Of a stretch of 64,000 nt of DNA, positions 18,204 through 27,608 are shown piece by piece. Each line of letters begins with the position of its first letter. Positions within the stretch are counted from its first letter, which is position 1. The translations under genes and the position numbers were made by a program. Below the pieces are notes generated by a model. It was not told the DNA's origin, did not search any database, and saw only the letters and a list, made by a program, of their open reading frames with translations. The stretch comes from Bacillota bacterium (GTDB lineage: Bacteria; Bacillota; Clostridia; Lachnospirales; Cellulosilyticaceae), in contig JAEZJJ010000040.1 of assembly GCA_023436395.1 (NCBI GenBank), forward strand, positions 1 to 64,000. The letters are read 5' to 3'.

Positions 18204-18647
18204 CTACTCTCTAGCCAACATCTGTATTTCCTTTACCCCATTTAAATTACCTAATCCACGAAGTAAGTCATCTAACTCCCTATTCATTTCACCTGTTTGA
18301 ATACATAGATTGATAATGGCTATTCCATTCATAGGTAACATTTGATTAATTGTCAGAACATTTCCGCCTGCACTAGCAATATAATTAAGAACATCTGAAA
18401 GTCTTCCCGTTTCATCCTGTAAATGAATAAGTACTGTAATCGCTTCACTCTTTCTTTTATCATAAAATGGGAAAATGGCATCCTTGTATTTATAGAAGGA
18501 GCTTCTACTAATACCAATTTGTTCTGCTGCCTCCTGTACTGTCAACATCTTATTATTCTCTAATAAGTTTTTGACCTCTACTACTTTTAGAAATACTTCG
18601 GGTAATACACTACCGTTTATCACATAAAAAGGATGCTTATCTTTCAT
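18204..18647 (-). CDS. HTH-like/ACT-domain protein (UPF0735/PheB family)
   Basis: The product (147 aa) has a short N-terminal region with a helix-turn-helix-like stretch (LTVQEAAEQIGISRSSFYKY, about 35-54) followed by an ACT domain (about 68-145, VLIHLQDETGRLSDVLNYIASAGGNVLTINQ). This matches the small ACT-domain family annotated as PheB or UPF0735 in Firmicutes, whose biochemical role is not settled. As the first gene of the homoserine unit, 33 bases ahead of hom, an amino-acid-responsive regulatory role is plausible (inference). AAGGAG precedes the ATG, and a promoter is visible at 18696-18724. Confidence 0.85.
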   Translation of the reverse strand: MKDKHPFYVINGSVLPEVFLKVVEVKNLLENNKMLTVQEAAEQIGISRSSFYKYKDAIFPFYDKRKSEAITVLIHLQDETGRLSDVLNYIASAGGNVLTINQMLPMNGIAIINLCIQTGEMNRELDDLLRGLGNLNGVKEIQMLARE

Positions 18648-18695
18648 ACTATTCTCCTTGTTTGTTTCTGGTGAACATTTGTTTATTCCTTACAC

Positions 18696-18724
18696 ACTAT
18701 ATCATATGCTTTTATCATTTACAA
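18696..18724 (-). promoter_or_regulatory. Promoter of the ACT-hom-apgM-lysC unit
   Basis: On the minus strand TTGTAA (18719-18724) and TATAGT (18696-18701) are separated by 17 bases, about 50 bases upstream of the first gene. The leader is too short for a T-box or riboswitch. Confidence 0.6.
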
Positions 18725-18807
18725 TATAATTTTAATTTTTTATTAAATATTATATAATTTTAAATAAAACCTAATAAATATTGTTAAAATTATATATATT
18801 TTTACAT

Positions 18808-18843
18808 AAAAAAGCAGACAAATAACTAGACTTGTCTGCTTTT
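18808..18843 (-). terminator. Terminator of the amidase gene
   Basis: AAAGCAGACAA / TTGTCTGCTTT arms with a TTTTTTAT tail on the minus strand directly follow the amidase stop codon. Confidence 0.85.
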
Positions 18844-18849
18844 ATTTTA

Positions 18850-20304
18850 TCAATTCATTAGATTTAATCCCTGTGCATAATAATTTTGAATACAATTATA
18901 CACTGCTTCTGCATATTTTTCTGCAAAATCTGGTTGTAACATCATTTGCCTATCAGATGGATTAGTCAAAAATCCTATTTCAACTAAAATAGCTGGCGCA
19001 TTCGTATATCTTGTAACAATATATGTGGCATCTTTAACCCCTCTATCCCTTGTTCCAAAAGTACTAAGTAATGCTTTCTGTACCATTTCTGCAAATACTT
19101 TATTTCTTGTATCTGGCTTTGAGGTATAATAAGTCTCTGTTCCATTGGCACTTGTATTATTATCTACAGAATTAATATGAATACTAATATATAAGTCAGG
19201 TTCAATTTCATTAGCTACCACAGGGCGTTCCATAGGTGTTAAAAAGGTATCACCTTCTCTTATCATATACACCTTAATACTAGGATCATTATATATTTTT
19301 TTTCTAAGTTCTAATCCTAAGTTTAAAGTAATATCCTTTTCCTTAATGCCTTGATATACCGTTCCCGGATCATCTTTACCATGTCCTGCATCTATAAGCA
19401 CAACTTTCTCATACTTTTCAGAAGGTTTGACACACTGCAAATAAATTTTATTATCTTTTTCATAAACATTTAAGGCTTGTATTGTCTTTGTTGTTAATAT
19501 AATTTGGGTAGCATCAGACTGCTTAATTTCTATTTTCTTAATAACCCCTTCTAACCCATCCCATATACCCGTATCATAAAAATCCGTATAGGCTTGATTG
19601 AGCTCAATGATGATTTGCCTTTGTATGTACTGGTCATCTACTTGAATCATCTCCACAGATACACCAGGCGCTTTCTCTAAGATAACTGCATTTGCGTCCA
19701 CATCGTAACTCATATTCTTTAAACTTAGTATCGGTTCTGGTATCATTTCTGGTAAATTTTCTCCAGGTAGATTTTCTATTTCTGGAAGCATATCAACAGG
19801 GGGAACTATGCTTATTGGTGGTTCTACTGCTAAAGGTTCTTCTATCATAATTGTTTTTGTTGCACCAATCCATTGCACATCATAGCCTAACTCTTCCCCT
19901 ATAAATCTAAGTGGAATCATTACTTTTTCATTAATGACCTTTGCTGACATATTTGCTATTTTTATTTCACCATTTACAAGTACCTCTGGATTATTAACAC
20001 CTAATACGATGAGTAGTTCTTCTTTATTGATATAAACTTTCTGCTCCACAGAACTCCATACTACCTCTGCACCTAATTTTTCAAACACTTCTCTAGCAGG
20101 TACTAATGTATTTCCATCTATTTGTATTGGTGGCATTACATTTGTGTAAGTTAATTCACCATTAATATAAAGGGAAATGGGAACTACTTCGTATAAATGT
20201 ACTTCTCCATCATAAATCAGTTCTATTTCATTTGCATATACCATTTGATGTGACAAGCATAATAGCATCGATATCAAAAAGGCTGTCATCCATCTACGTT
20301 TCAT
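18850..20304 (-). CDS. Secreted N-acetylmuramoyl-L-alanine amidase with stalk and AMIN-like domains
   Basis: The product (484 aa) has a signal peptide (about 1-25), two copper-amine-oxidase-type stalk repeats (about 45-155, with LVPAREVFEKLGAEV and MIPLRFIGEELGYDV), a proline-rich linker (about 160-195), an AMIN-like beta domain (about 195-300) and a C-terminal Amidase_3 domain. The zinc ligands and catalytic glutamates are all visible: LIDAGHG, the E of IKEKDIT, YISIHINS and LVEIGFLTN. It would cut the bond between MurNAc and the stem peptide. A candidate -10 TATAAT lies on the minus strand at 20348-20353. The ATG at 20304 is preferred over 20322 because it has GGGGGTAGAG upstream and starts the signal peptide cleanly. 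It is a paralogue of the protein at 36574. Confidence 0.92.
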   Translation of the reverse strand: MKRRWMTAFLISMLLCLSHQMVYANEIELIYDGEVHLYEVVPISLYINGELTYTNVMPPIQIDGNTLVPAREVFEKLGAEVVWSSVEQKVYINKEELLIVLGVNNPEVLVNGEIKIANMSAKVINEKVMIPLRFIGEELGYDVQWIGATKTIMIEEPLAVEPPISIVPPVDMLPEIENLPGENLPEMIPEPILSLKNMSYDVDANAVILEKAPGVSVEMIQVDDQYIQRQIIIELNQAYTDFYDTGIWDGLEGVIKKIEIKQSDATQIILTTKTIQALNVYEKDNKIYLQCVKPSEKYEKVVLIDAGHGKDDPGTVYQGIKEKDITLNLGLELRKKIYNDPSIKVYMIREGDTFLTPMERPVVANEIEPDLYISIHINSVDNNTSANGTETYYTSKPDTRNKVFAEMVQKALLSTFGTRDRGVKDATYIVTRYTNAPAILVEIGFLTNPSDRQMMLQPDFAEKYAEAVYNCIQNYYAQGLNLMN

Positions 20305-20650
20305 TATTGTCTCTACCCCCATAGTTATAATTTGTCATTATTTATATTATAGCAGAAATTTATACACTAACCATAAAAGTTATTTATTATTTTGTTTCTT
20401 TTGCATTAAATTTTAATTACTTGGGGAATATACTTTGTATCTATGGACTATTTTATATAATTATGTCAATTCTCAAGTCGAATCTCATTACTAATTTTTT
20501 TTATTTATTTGGAACGTTTTTAATAGATAAATATAACTCTCAGGCATTGTAATTACTACATGAATTGGATATTATATATAGGATATATTTACTTATGTCA
20601 ATTTTTCAAAGAATAGGCAGATATCAAAAATTCTATTGGCGGTGTAAACT
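20305..20650. other. Divergent intergenic region, no gene
   Basis: This 346-base AT-rich gap separates the amidase (minus) from the BMP lipoprotein gene (plus). It holds the two ribosome binding sites, a TATAAT for the amidase side and one plausible promoter for the plus side (20547-20575). I looked for a purine riboswitch because the downstream genes look like nucleoside transport, and did not find its conserved core. No RNA gene or open frame of note was seen. Confidence 0.6.
20547..20575 (+). promoter_or_regulatory. Candidate promoter of the nucleoside ABC operon
   Basis: TTGTAA (20547-20552) and TATTAT (20570-20575) are separated by 17 bases, about 75 bases upstream of the lipoprotein start codon. 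The hexamers match consensus at 4 and 5 of 6 positions. Confidence 0.4.
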
Positions 20651-21757
20651 ATGAAACAGAAACTTTTAGCTATGGCTTTTACTACAATAATGACCGCAAG
20701 CCTACTTACTGGTTGTGGAAGTTCAGCAACATCTCCCACTAGTGAACCTAAGTTTCAAATGCTAGAAACTGATTTAAAAGTAGGTATGGTTACTGATGCA
20801 GGTACAATCGACGATCGTTCTTTTAACCAAGGTACATGGGAAGGTATTAAGGATACAGTTAAAAATGCAAAATATCTTAAGCCAGATGGCGTAACAGATG
20901 CCGATTATGAAACAGGTATTACGAATCTCTATGATGGCAACTATAAATTTATTGTCACACCAGGCTTTAAATTTGAAAGAGCTATTGCGACTGCTCAGGA
21001 AAAATATCCAGATGCAAAATTTGTCCTTATAGATGGTACTCCCAAAGATAGTCAAAACAATGAAATCATAGGAAAGAATACCGTATGCATCTTTTTTGCT
21101 GAACAGGAAGCTGGCTTCTTAGCAGGTATCGCTGCAGCAACTGAACTAAAAAATTCAGAGTTTGGATTTATTGGCGGTATGCAACTTCCTTCTGTTGAAA
21201 GATTTAACTGGGGCTTTCAACAAGGCATTAATTATGCTAATGAAAATTTAGGTACAACTATTTCTATAAAAAAAGAAAATGTTATTTACCAAGGTTCTTT
21301 TGACGATAAGGCTGGTGGACAACAAATTGCTGCTCAAATGTATGATAGAGGCGTAAAAGTTATCTTTACTGCTGCTGGTGGTACAGGTGTAGGTGTTATT
21401 ACCGAAGCTAAAAGCAGGGCAACAAATGGTGATACTTCTGTATTTGTTATTGGTGTAGATAGTGATCAATATCAAGATGGTGTTTATAATACTGAAAATA
21501 ATGCTTCTGTTATTCTTACCTCAGCTATTAAGTGTATAGATCAAGCAACCTATGACATGATTAAAGCTGAAGTAGAAGGTAAGTTCCCTAATGGTCAAAT
21601 TATTACTTTTTCTGTTGCTAATGATGGTGTAGGTATTCCAGCTGTAAATCCTAACCTAAGTGAAGACACAATAAAAACTGTAAATGATGTATATGCCAAA
21701 ATTAAAGCAGGTGAGATTACTGTTATGGATTCAAATGATGGCTCTCTCATCAGATAA
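20651..21757 (+). CDS. BMP-family (PnrA-like) substrate-binding lipoprotein
   Basis: The product (368 aa) is a lipoprotein with lipobox LLTGC (Cys22). The mature part is of the basic membrane protein/PnrA type: VGMVTDAGTIDDRSFNQGTWEG (about 45-66), GGMQLPSVERFNWGFQQG, FTAAGGTGVGV and VIGVDSDQYQDG. In characterised relatives this fold binds purine nucleosides, and the three genes downstream complete an ABC importer of the NupNOPQ type, so nucleoside uptake is inferred. The ribosome binding site is GGCGGTG 7 bases before the ATG. A terminator-like hairpin (21788-21818) separates it from the ATPase gene, which would give more binding protein than transporter. Confidence 0.92.
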   Translation: MKQKLLAMAFTTIMTASLLTGCGSSATSPTSEPKFQMLETDLKVGMVTDAGTIDDRSFNQGTWEGIKDTVKNAKYLKPDGVTDADYETGITNLYDGNYKFIVTPGFKFERAIATAQEKYPDAKFVLIDGTPKDSQNNEIIGKNTVCIFFAEQEAGFLAGIAAATELKNSEFGFIGGMQLPSVERFNWGFQQGINYANENLGTTISIKKENVIYQGSFDDKAGGQQIAAQMYDRGVKVIFTAAGGTGVGVITEAKSRATNGDTSVFVIGVDSDQYQDGVYNTENNASVILTSAIKCIDQATYDMIKAEVEGKFPNGQIITFSVANDGVGIPAVNPNLSEDTIKTVNDVYAKIKAGEITVMDSNDGSLIR

Positions 21758-21787
21758 TTTTATTGAATGGTAACTTACAATTATAAT

Positions 21788-21818
21788 AAAAAAAGACGGC
21801 CTTCCGTCTTTTTTTTAT
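21788..21818 (+). terminator. Terminator or attenuating hairpin after the lipoprotein gene
   Basis: GACGG-CCTT-CCGTC with flanking A and T tracts (AAAAAAAGACGG...CCGTCTTTTTTTT) forms a short intrinsic terminator. In binding-protein-dependent operons such hairpins often let only part of the transcripts continue. Confidence 0.75.
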
Positions 21819-21873
21819 AAACCCTTATAAAAAGATTGTATTGTTACATAATAAAGTAGAGGAGGCGGAAAAT

Positions 21874-23391
21874 ATGGATTATGTAGTAGAAATGTTAGGC
21901 ATTAGAAAAGAATTTCCAGGCATTGTCGCCAATGATGATATTACACTTCAGCTTAAACGGGGGGAAGTACATGCCCTACTTGGTGAAAATGGTGCTGGAA
22001 AATCTACTCTCATGGGTATGCTTTTTGGAATGTATCAACCTGATAGAGGTACTATAAAAATAAACGGTGGAGAAGTAAAAATAACAAATCCCAATGTTGC
22101 TAATGATTTAGGAATAGGAATGGTTCATCAGCACTTTAAATTAGTTCACAATTTTACAACTACTCAAAATATCATTTTAGGTATGGAACCTCAAAGAGGC
22201 TTTTCTGTAGACATCAAATCTGCTGCTCATCGTGTAGCAGAACTTTCACAGCGTTATGGTTTAAACATAGATCCTTATGCTAAAATTGAAGATATTTCTG
22301 TAGGTATGCAACAACGTGTAGAAATTTTAAAAATGCTTTATCGTGACGCCAATATACTTATTTTTGATGAACCTACAGCAGTACTTACTCCACAAGAAAT
22401 TACTGACTTATTAAAAATTATGGAAAACCTTATTAAACAAGGTAAATCTATTATCTTAATTACCCACAAATTAAAAGAAATTAAAGCCATTGCAGATCGT
22501 TGTACTGTCATTCGTCGTGGTCAATATATTGGTACTGTAGATGTTAAAAGTACCACAGAAGCAGAGATGGCTAAAATGATGGTAGGACGCCCTATTTCTT
22601 TTAAAGTAGATAAGAAACCAAGTACTCCTGGCAACACTATCTTAAAAATTGATCACCTTTCTGTATTGAATAACAAAAAAGTTTTAGGTTTAAAAGATTT
22701 TTCTTTAGATGTAAAAGCAGGAGAAATTGTAGGTATTGCCGGTGTAGAAGGCAATGGGCAAACTGAACTTGTTGAAGCTATTACAGGTCTGCGTAAGATT
22801 GAACAAGGATTAATATCCATTGAAGAGACAGACATTACACATTTTTCTATTCGAAAGCGTACCTTAACAGGAATTGGACACATTCCTGAAGATCGCCACA
22901 AACACGGCTTGGTTCTGGATTATACTATCGAAGATAATATGGTTCTTCAGGTTTATTTTGAAAAAGATTTTTCCAAAGGCGGCTTTTTAAAGCGTACCTC
23001 CATTCATAAATATGCCGAAAAAATAATTAAAGCTTTTGATGTTCGCTCAGGTGAAGGAGGTGCTTCTGTGGCACGCTCACTTTCAGGAGGAAATCAGCAA
23101 AAGGCAGTGATAGGACGTGAAATGGAACGTAATCCAAAACTTCTCATTGCAGTTCAACCTACAAGAGGACTTGATGTAGGTTCTATAGAGTATATTCATA
23201 AAAGACTTATTGAACATCGTGATAAGGGCTTTGCTGTACTTTTAGTTTCTTTAGAATTAGACGAAGTAATGAATGTTTCGGACCGTATTGCCATTATAAA
23301 TAATGGACATTTAATTGGAATTGTAGATGCTGCTTCTACTAATGAGAATGAAGTTGGTCTTATGATGGCCGGTGTAGAAGGAGGACAATAA
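21874..23391 (+). CDS. Nucleoside-type ABC transporter ATP-binding protein (two ABC domains)
   Basis: The product (505 aa) is a fused tandem ATPase of the sugar/nucleoside importer class (RbsA/NupO-like). The N-terminal domain has an intact Walker A GENGAGKST and Walker B FDEPTAVL, with a signature VGMQQRVE. The C-terminal domain has a diverged P-loop (GVEGNGQTE), the signature LSGGNQQK and a Walker B region AVQPTRGLD, the usual asymmetry of this class in which one site is degenerate. The start at 21874 has GGAGGCGG 6 bases upstream and is preferred over 21841. The stop is followed two bases later by the first permease gene, so the three genes form one unit. Confidence 0.93.
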   Translation: MDYVVEMLGIRKEFPGIVANDDITLQLKRGEVHALLGENGAGKSTLMGMLFGMYQPDRGTIKINGGEVKITNPNVANDLGIGMVHQHFKLVHNFTTTQNIILGMEPQRGFSVDIKSAAHRVAELSQRYGLNIDPYAKIEDISVGMQQRVEILKMLYRDANILIFDEPTAVLTPQEITDLLKIMENLIKQGKSIILITHKLKEIKAIADRCTVIRRGQYIGTVDVKSTTEAEMAKMMVGRPISFKVDKKPSTPGNTILKIDHLSVLNNKKVLGLKDFSLDVKAGEIVGIAGVEGNGQTELVEAITGLRKIEQGLISIEETDITHFSIRKRTLTGIGHIPEDRHKHGLVLDYTIEDNMVLQVYFEKDFSKGGFLKRTSIHKYAEKIIKAFDVRSGEGGASVARSLSGGNQQKAVIGREMERNPKLLIAVQPTRGLDVGSIEYIHKRLIEHRDKGFAVLLVSLELDEVMNVSDRIAIINNGHLIGIVDAASTNENEVGLMMAGVEGGQ

Positions 23392-23393
23392 CT

Positions 23394-24539
23394 ATGAATA
23401 AAAAAGGACTTATCTCAATGATAGCACTTCTATTAGGTCTATTAGCAGGTGCTCTCTTAATGTTTGCTACAGGTCATAATGCTTTTGAAGGTTTTTTATA
23501 CCTTTTTCTAGGAGGTACTAAAACCCTTGAACGTGTAGGAAATACTATCGCTACAGCTACCCCTCTTATTTTAACTGGTTTATCTGTAGCATTCGCTTTT
23601 AGAACTGGCTTATTTAATATTGGTGCACCTGGTCAAATGTTATTTGGTGCCTTCTGTGCCACTTTAATAGGACAAGCTAACTTTAATCTTCCTAGACCTA
23701 TCTATATTTTGATTATTATCTTAGCAGCTATTATTGGTGGTGCTCTATGGGCTTTTGTCCCAGGTCTCTTAAAGGCATTTTTTAATGTACATGAAGTGGT
23801 TTCATGTATTATGATGAACTGGATTGCTTATTGGTTGATTTATTACGGTGTTCAAGCATGGTTCCCCAATGGTTCTAAGACAACTGAATCATTACCTCTA
23901 TCCAATGCTTTAACACTTCGTTCTCCTTGGCTTTCAGATTTATTCCCTTATTCATACATTAACTTAGGTATTATTGTGGCACTTATTGCAACTATTATTA
24001 TCACCATCATTCTTAACCAAACTACATTTGGGTATGAATTAAAAGCCGTAGGTTTTAGTAAACATGCTGCAGAATATGCTGGTATATCTGTTAATAGAAG
24101 CATTATTTATTCTCTTATGATTGCTGGTGGGCTTGCTGGACTTGCAGGTTTAACACAATATTTAGGAGTAGCTACTAATATTCAAGTTGGTATTATGCCT
24201 TCTCAAGGCTTTAACGGGATTGCCGTTTCACTACTTGGTGCAAATACACCCATAGGTGCATTTTTAGCAGCTCTCTTTTTTGGCTTACTTTATGCAGGAA
24301 AGGGTTTCATGAGCGTCATGACAGATATTCCACCTGAAATTGCTGATACAATTATTGCCACTATTATATATTTTGCAGCAACTAGTATATTGGTAGAGCG
24401 TCTTATTCATTATCTTAAGTCAAAAAAACAACTTCCATCTGAGTCCCTTGTTCCAGATAGTGTGAAAAACTCGGATAATGGATATGATAGCACTGGTCTA
24501 CTACCACCTCATTATTCTGACGAGAAAGGAGATAAATAA
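23394..24539 (+). CDS. Nucleoside-type ABC transporter permease 1
   Basis: The product (381 aa) is a polytopic membrane protein of the BPD_transp_2 (branched-chain/ribose type) permease family with about eight to ten helices. It contains the characteristic segments LTGLSVAFAFRTGLFNIG and GFSKHAAEYAGISV and the EAA-like loop after them, then a hydrophilic C-terminal tail (about 345-381). It corresponds by order and type to NupP of the B. subtilis nucleoside importer. GGAGG near the end of the ATPase gene serves as ribosome binding site. Confidence 0.92.
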   Translation: MNKKGLISMIALLLGLLAGALLMFATGHNAFEGFLYLFLGGTKTLERVGNTIATATPLILTGLSVAFAFRTGLFNIGAPGQMLFGAFCATLIGQANFNLPRPIYILIIILAAIIGGALWAFVPGLLKAFFNVHEVVSCIMMNWIAYWLIYYGVQAWFPNGSKTTESLPLSNALTLRSPWLSDLFPYSYINLGIIVALIATIIITIILNQTTFGYELKAVGFSKHAAEYAGISVNRSIIYSLMIAGGLAGLAGLTQYLGVATNIQVGIMPSQGFNGIAVSLLGANTPIGAFLAALFFGLLYAGKGFMSVMTDIPPEIADTIIATIIYFAATSILVERLIHYLKSKKQLPSESLVPDSVKNSDNGYDSTGLLPPHYSDEKGDK

Positions 24540-24541
24540 CT

Positions 24542-25495
24542 ATGTGGCAAACTATAGAACAAATTTTTCCTTATGCCATTGCACTTACTATACCTCTTTT
24601 GATCGTTGCTTTAGGCGGACTATTTTGTGAACGTAGCGGAATTGTTAATATAGGCTTAGAAGGGCTTATGATTATTGGTTCATTTGCTGGGGGCATTACT
24701 ATTCATTTACTTCAAAAACATTTTAGCACAACAACTTGGACAATTTATGTTGGTCTTCTTATGGCTGTTATAGCAGGTGCTCTTTTTTCTTTACTTCATG
24801 CCTTCGCAAGTATTAATTTAAAAGCTGACCAAACAATTAGTGGTACTGCTATTAATATGATCGCTGCAGCCCTTACTATTTTCTTAGCTAGAAATATTAC
24901 TGGTAGCGGTAATATTGTTTTAACAGTTGGCTTAACCAAACAAAATATTAAAGTTCTCTCTAATATTCCAATTATAGGACCTCTATTTTTTACAAATAGT
25001 TATTCTACAACTTGGTTAGTGATAGCCATTTTAATCATTTTTTCTTATCTTCTTTATAAGACTTCATTTGGCTTACGCCTTCGTGCCTGTGGTGAACATC
25101 CTCATGCTGCAGATGCAGCGGGTATTAATGTAGGGCGTATGCGTTATATAGGTGTTATTATTTCAGGTGCCTTTGCAGGTCTTGGTGGAGGAATTTATCT
25201 TGTTACCTTTGCTGGAGAATTTAATGGTAGTGTATCAGGTCTAGGATTTTTAGCACTTGCTGCTTTAATCTTTGGTCAATGGAAACCTTTAGGTATACTT
25301 GCAACTACACTTTTCTTTGGTTTCGCAACTACATTATCTAATGTATCACAGGTTATTCCAGCACTATCAACTACTCCTCCTGTACTATTAAAGATTTTCC
25401 CTTATGTCAGCACACTTATTGCCCTCATGATCTTCTCAAAAACAACTAGTGCACCTAAAGCAGCAGGTGAACCTTTCGATCCTGGAAAAAGATAA
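24542..25495 (+). CDS. Nucleoside-type ABC transporter permease 2
   Basis: The product (317 aa) is a second BPD_transp_2 permease with LGGLFCERSGIVNIGLEG near the N-terminus and the conserved cytoplasmic loop RLRACGEHPHAADAAGINV. It pairs with the preceding permease to form the membrane channel (NupQ-like). It starts two bases after the upstream stop, with AAAGGAG inside the end of the previous gene. The operon ends at the bidirectional terminator 25497-25526. Confidence 0.92.
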   Translation: MWQTIEQIFPYAIALTIPLLIVALGGLFCERSGIVNIGLEGLMIIGSFAGGITIHLLQKHFSTTTWTIYVGLLMAVIAGALFSLLHAFASINLKADQTISGTAINMIAAALTIFLARNITGSGNIVLTVGLTKQNIKVLSNIPIIGPLFFTNSYSTTWLVIAILIIFSYLLYKTSFGLRLRACGEHPHAADAAGINVGRMRYIGVIISGAFAGLGGGIYLVTFAGEFNGSVSGLGFLALAALIFGQWKPLGILATTLFFGFATTLSNVSQVIPALSTTPPVLLKIFPYVSTLIALMIFSKTTSAPKAAGEPFDPGKR

Positions 25496-25496
25496 T

Positions 25497-25526
25497 AAAA
25501 AACCAGCACAATGTGCTGGTTTTTTA
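25497..25526. terminator. Bidirectional terminator between the ABC operon and proC
   Basis: A near-perfect palindrome, AAAAAACCAGCAC-AAT-GTGCTGGTTTTTT, lies between two converging genes and has a U-run on each strand. Confidence 0.88.
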
Positions 25527-25535
25527 TTATCTTTT

Positions 25536-26327
25536 CTACATTCCTGTAGCCTTTTTAGTACACGCCTTCATTGCCTCAAATATTGTACTTCTGAGTCCTT
25601 TTTGTTCTAATACACGTACAGCTTCTATCGTTGTACCACCTGGTGAACATACCATATCTTTTAATTCTCCAGGATGTTTCCCTGTTTCTAATACCATTTT
25701 AGCACTTCCTAAAACAGTTTGTGCAGCAAATTCATAAGCTTGTTTTCTAGGCATGCCATCTGCAACAGCTGCATCTGCCATAGCTTCTATAAACATAAAT
25801 ACGTAAGCTGGTGAACTACCACTAACAGCTACAACCACATCCATTAAGTGCTCATCCACTATTTCTACTTTACCAAATCCACTTAATATTTTGCAAATAT
25901 ACTCCATTTCTTGCTCTGTTACCTCTGCATTTTTACACGCTGCTGTCATACCTTCTCCAACTAATGCAGGTGTATTAGGCATTGTACGTACAAGCTTTAA
26001 CGTCCTTCCAAAAAATCCTTCTAGACGCTCTAATGTTTGCCCCGGTGCAATAGTAACTACAATATGATGTGGTTTAATCTCTTCTTTTATCTCATCAATA
26101 ACACTCTCATAATACTGTGGTTTTACTGCTAATACAATAACTTCTGACTGCCTTACTACTTCTTTATTATCTGTAGTTATATAAATACCAAGACTACTTT
26201 CAATCATACTTAATGCAGTACTATTTGCATCTGAGGCAATAATTTCTTCCTTTTTGAAAATGCTATTCATCAAGATACCGCCCAACATAGCCTTAGCCAT
26301 ATTACCTGCACCTATAAATCCTATTTT
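25536..26327 (-). CDS. proC: Pyrroline-5-carboxylate reductase
   Basis: The product (263 aa) makes L-proline from 1-pyrroline-5-carboxylate. The N-terminal NAD(P) motif GFIGAGNMAKAMLGG is at 4-18; VVTIAPGQTLERLE, RTMPNTPALVGEG and the C-terminal family signature (LKDMVCSPGGTTIEAVRVLE, with the catalytic-site residues) are present. The start at 26327 has AGGAG upstream; an in-frame start at 26357 would lie before it. The gene is 84 bases downstream of the HD-GYP gene and could be co-transcribed with it. Confidence 0.95.
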   Translation of the reverse strand, partial: KIGFIGAGNMAKAMLGGILMNSIFKKEEIIASDANSTALSMIESSLGIYITTDNKEVVRQSEVIVLAVKPQYYESVIDEIKEEIKPHHIVVTIAPGQTLERLEGFFGRTLKLVRTMPNTPALVGEGMTAACKNAEVTEQEMEYICKILSGFGKVEIVDEHLMDVVVAVSGSSPAYVFMFIEAMADAAVADGMPRKQAYEFAAQTVLGSAKMVLETGKHPGELKDMVCSPGGTTIEAVRVLEQKGLRSTIFEAMKACTKKATGM

Positions 26328-26411
26328 CATTCCCCGATCTCCTAACTTTTTATTCATTATTGTAGACTAATCTACTTTGATTGTCTATATATCTGGCTTT
26401 TATTCTTAACT

Positions 26412-27452
26412 TTATAATTCTATACGTTCCCATATAATAATATTAGGTTCATCTTGTAAATTAATTCTATATCCGAATTGTTTATTGTTTTTATCAATAA
26501 CTCTAACTAATGGACGTTTAATATCCATTGCAAAATTTTTTTCTACAATAGCTACTTGTCCAGTATTTAACTTGACAATACTTCCCACTGGATAATACGC
26601 AAAACTTTTTTCTATTATTTCTCTAATTTGAGGATTAATAGGCTCTGTTTGTGCTATTGTGAATACTTCATTAATAGGTAAGCCTTGCCTATAACAACGG
26701 TCTGAAATGAGCGCATGATACAAATCACACGCCCCTACTATTTTAACACCTATATGTAAGTCAGCACCTTTTCTCAAAGGATATCCTGAACCATCCTCTC
26801 TCTCATGATGACACAATACAGCTAATTTTGTAACTGCATTAAATTCTACTCGATCTTTAATCATTCTGTATCCTATTTCTGTATGTGTCTTTATAAGTGT
26901 ATACTCCTCATCAGTTAAAGAACCAGGCTTGTTCAAGATATTCTTGGGTAGGATTATTTTTCCTATATCATGAATAAGTGCCCCCATTACAATGTATTCT
27001 TTTAAATAAATATTTAAGCTTAATTTATTACACACCAAGGTTGTTAAAATAGCCACAGCTATACAATGCTCATAAGTATATTCATCATTTACCTTTAAAT
27101 CTTGTAACTCACAAACCATTTCTTTTTGACTAATTTCTTGTATCAATAACTTAGAGATTTCCTTCAAACATTCCATGTCTATTTCTAAGTTTTGTTTTAA
27201 CTTTTCAAACTCTTTTTTAATATCTTGTGTTATTTTTTTACGAACTTGAGGTGCTATCACTTCAATAGGTACTATTCCTTTAGATACTTCATCATCTATA
27301 TAAACTTCAAAAATATTTCTCTCCAGCAATTTTTGTCTAAATACTTCTCTAAATCGTGTATTTTCTTTTAATAACAATCCACCATCATAACTCATAATAT
27401 CTCTTGCTATGATATCCCCATCTTTTAATTTTTTTGTTGGTACCAATCTCAT
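26412..27452 (-). CDS. HD-GYP domain protein, probable c-di-GMP phosphodiesterase
   Basis: The product (346 aa) has an N-terminal region of about 110 residues resembling the domain often found ahead of HD-GYP (DUF3391-like, uncertain), followed by an HD-GYP domain (about 125-290). Seen are HCIAVA, LIHDIGKIILPKNIL, the T-H-x-E-I-G-Y motif, CHHEREDGSGYP (the GYP box) and the later CDLYHAL segment. These are the metal ligands and c-di-GMP contacts expected for an active enzyme. The C-terminal 70 residues form a small beta domain common in this group. The ATG at 27452 follows a GGGGTG site. A promoter with TATAAT is at 27510-27538. Confidence 0.9.
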   Translation of the reverse strand: MRLVPTKKLKDGDIIARDIMSYDGGLLLKENTRFREVFRQKLLERNIFEVYIDDEVSKGIVPIEVIAPQVRKKITQDIKKEFEKLKQNLEIDMECLKEISKLLIQEISQKEMVCELQDLKVNDEYTYEHCIAVAILTTLVCNKLSLNIYLKEYIVMGALIHDIGKIILPKNILNKPGSLTDEEYTLIKTHTEIGYRMIKDRVEFNAVTKLAVLCHHEREDGSGYPLRKGADLHIGVKIVGACDLYHALISDRCYRQGLPINEVFTIAQTEPINPQIREIIEKSFAYYPVGSIVKLNTGQVAIVEKNFAMDIKRPLVRVIDKNNKQFGYRINLQDEPNIIIWERIEL

Positions 27453-27509
27453 AGGCACACCCCAGTCTCGCTAGTTTTACTCCATTTAAAACCTATAGTC
27501 ATTTTCTTA

Positions 27510-27538
27510 ATTATAGCATAATTCTCCTTGTCATCCAA
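27510..27538 (-). promoter_or_regulatory. Promoter of the HD-GYP gene
   Basis: On the minus strand TTGGAT (27533-27538), 17 bases, then TGCTATAAT with a perfect -10 (27510-27515) and an extended TG. It abuts the ygiQ terminator. Confidence 0.7.
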
Positions 27539-27591
27539 TAAAAGAGTGCTATTTGAAGTAATTTATTCTTCCTCAAATAACACCCTTTTAA
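27538..27591 (-). terminator. Terminator of ygiQ
   Basis: Arms of 18 bases (27541-27558 and 27572-27589) pair with a few G-U wobbles. The tail on the minus strand is TTTATT. Confidence 0.7.
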
Positions 27592-27608
27592 ATATCTCAA
27601 CTACTGTA

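Noticed and set aside
20305..20650. Possible purine riboswitch ahead of the nucleoside importer
   Set aside because: The conserved loop and junction sequences of the purine aptamer are absent.
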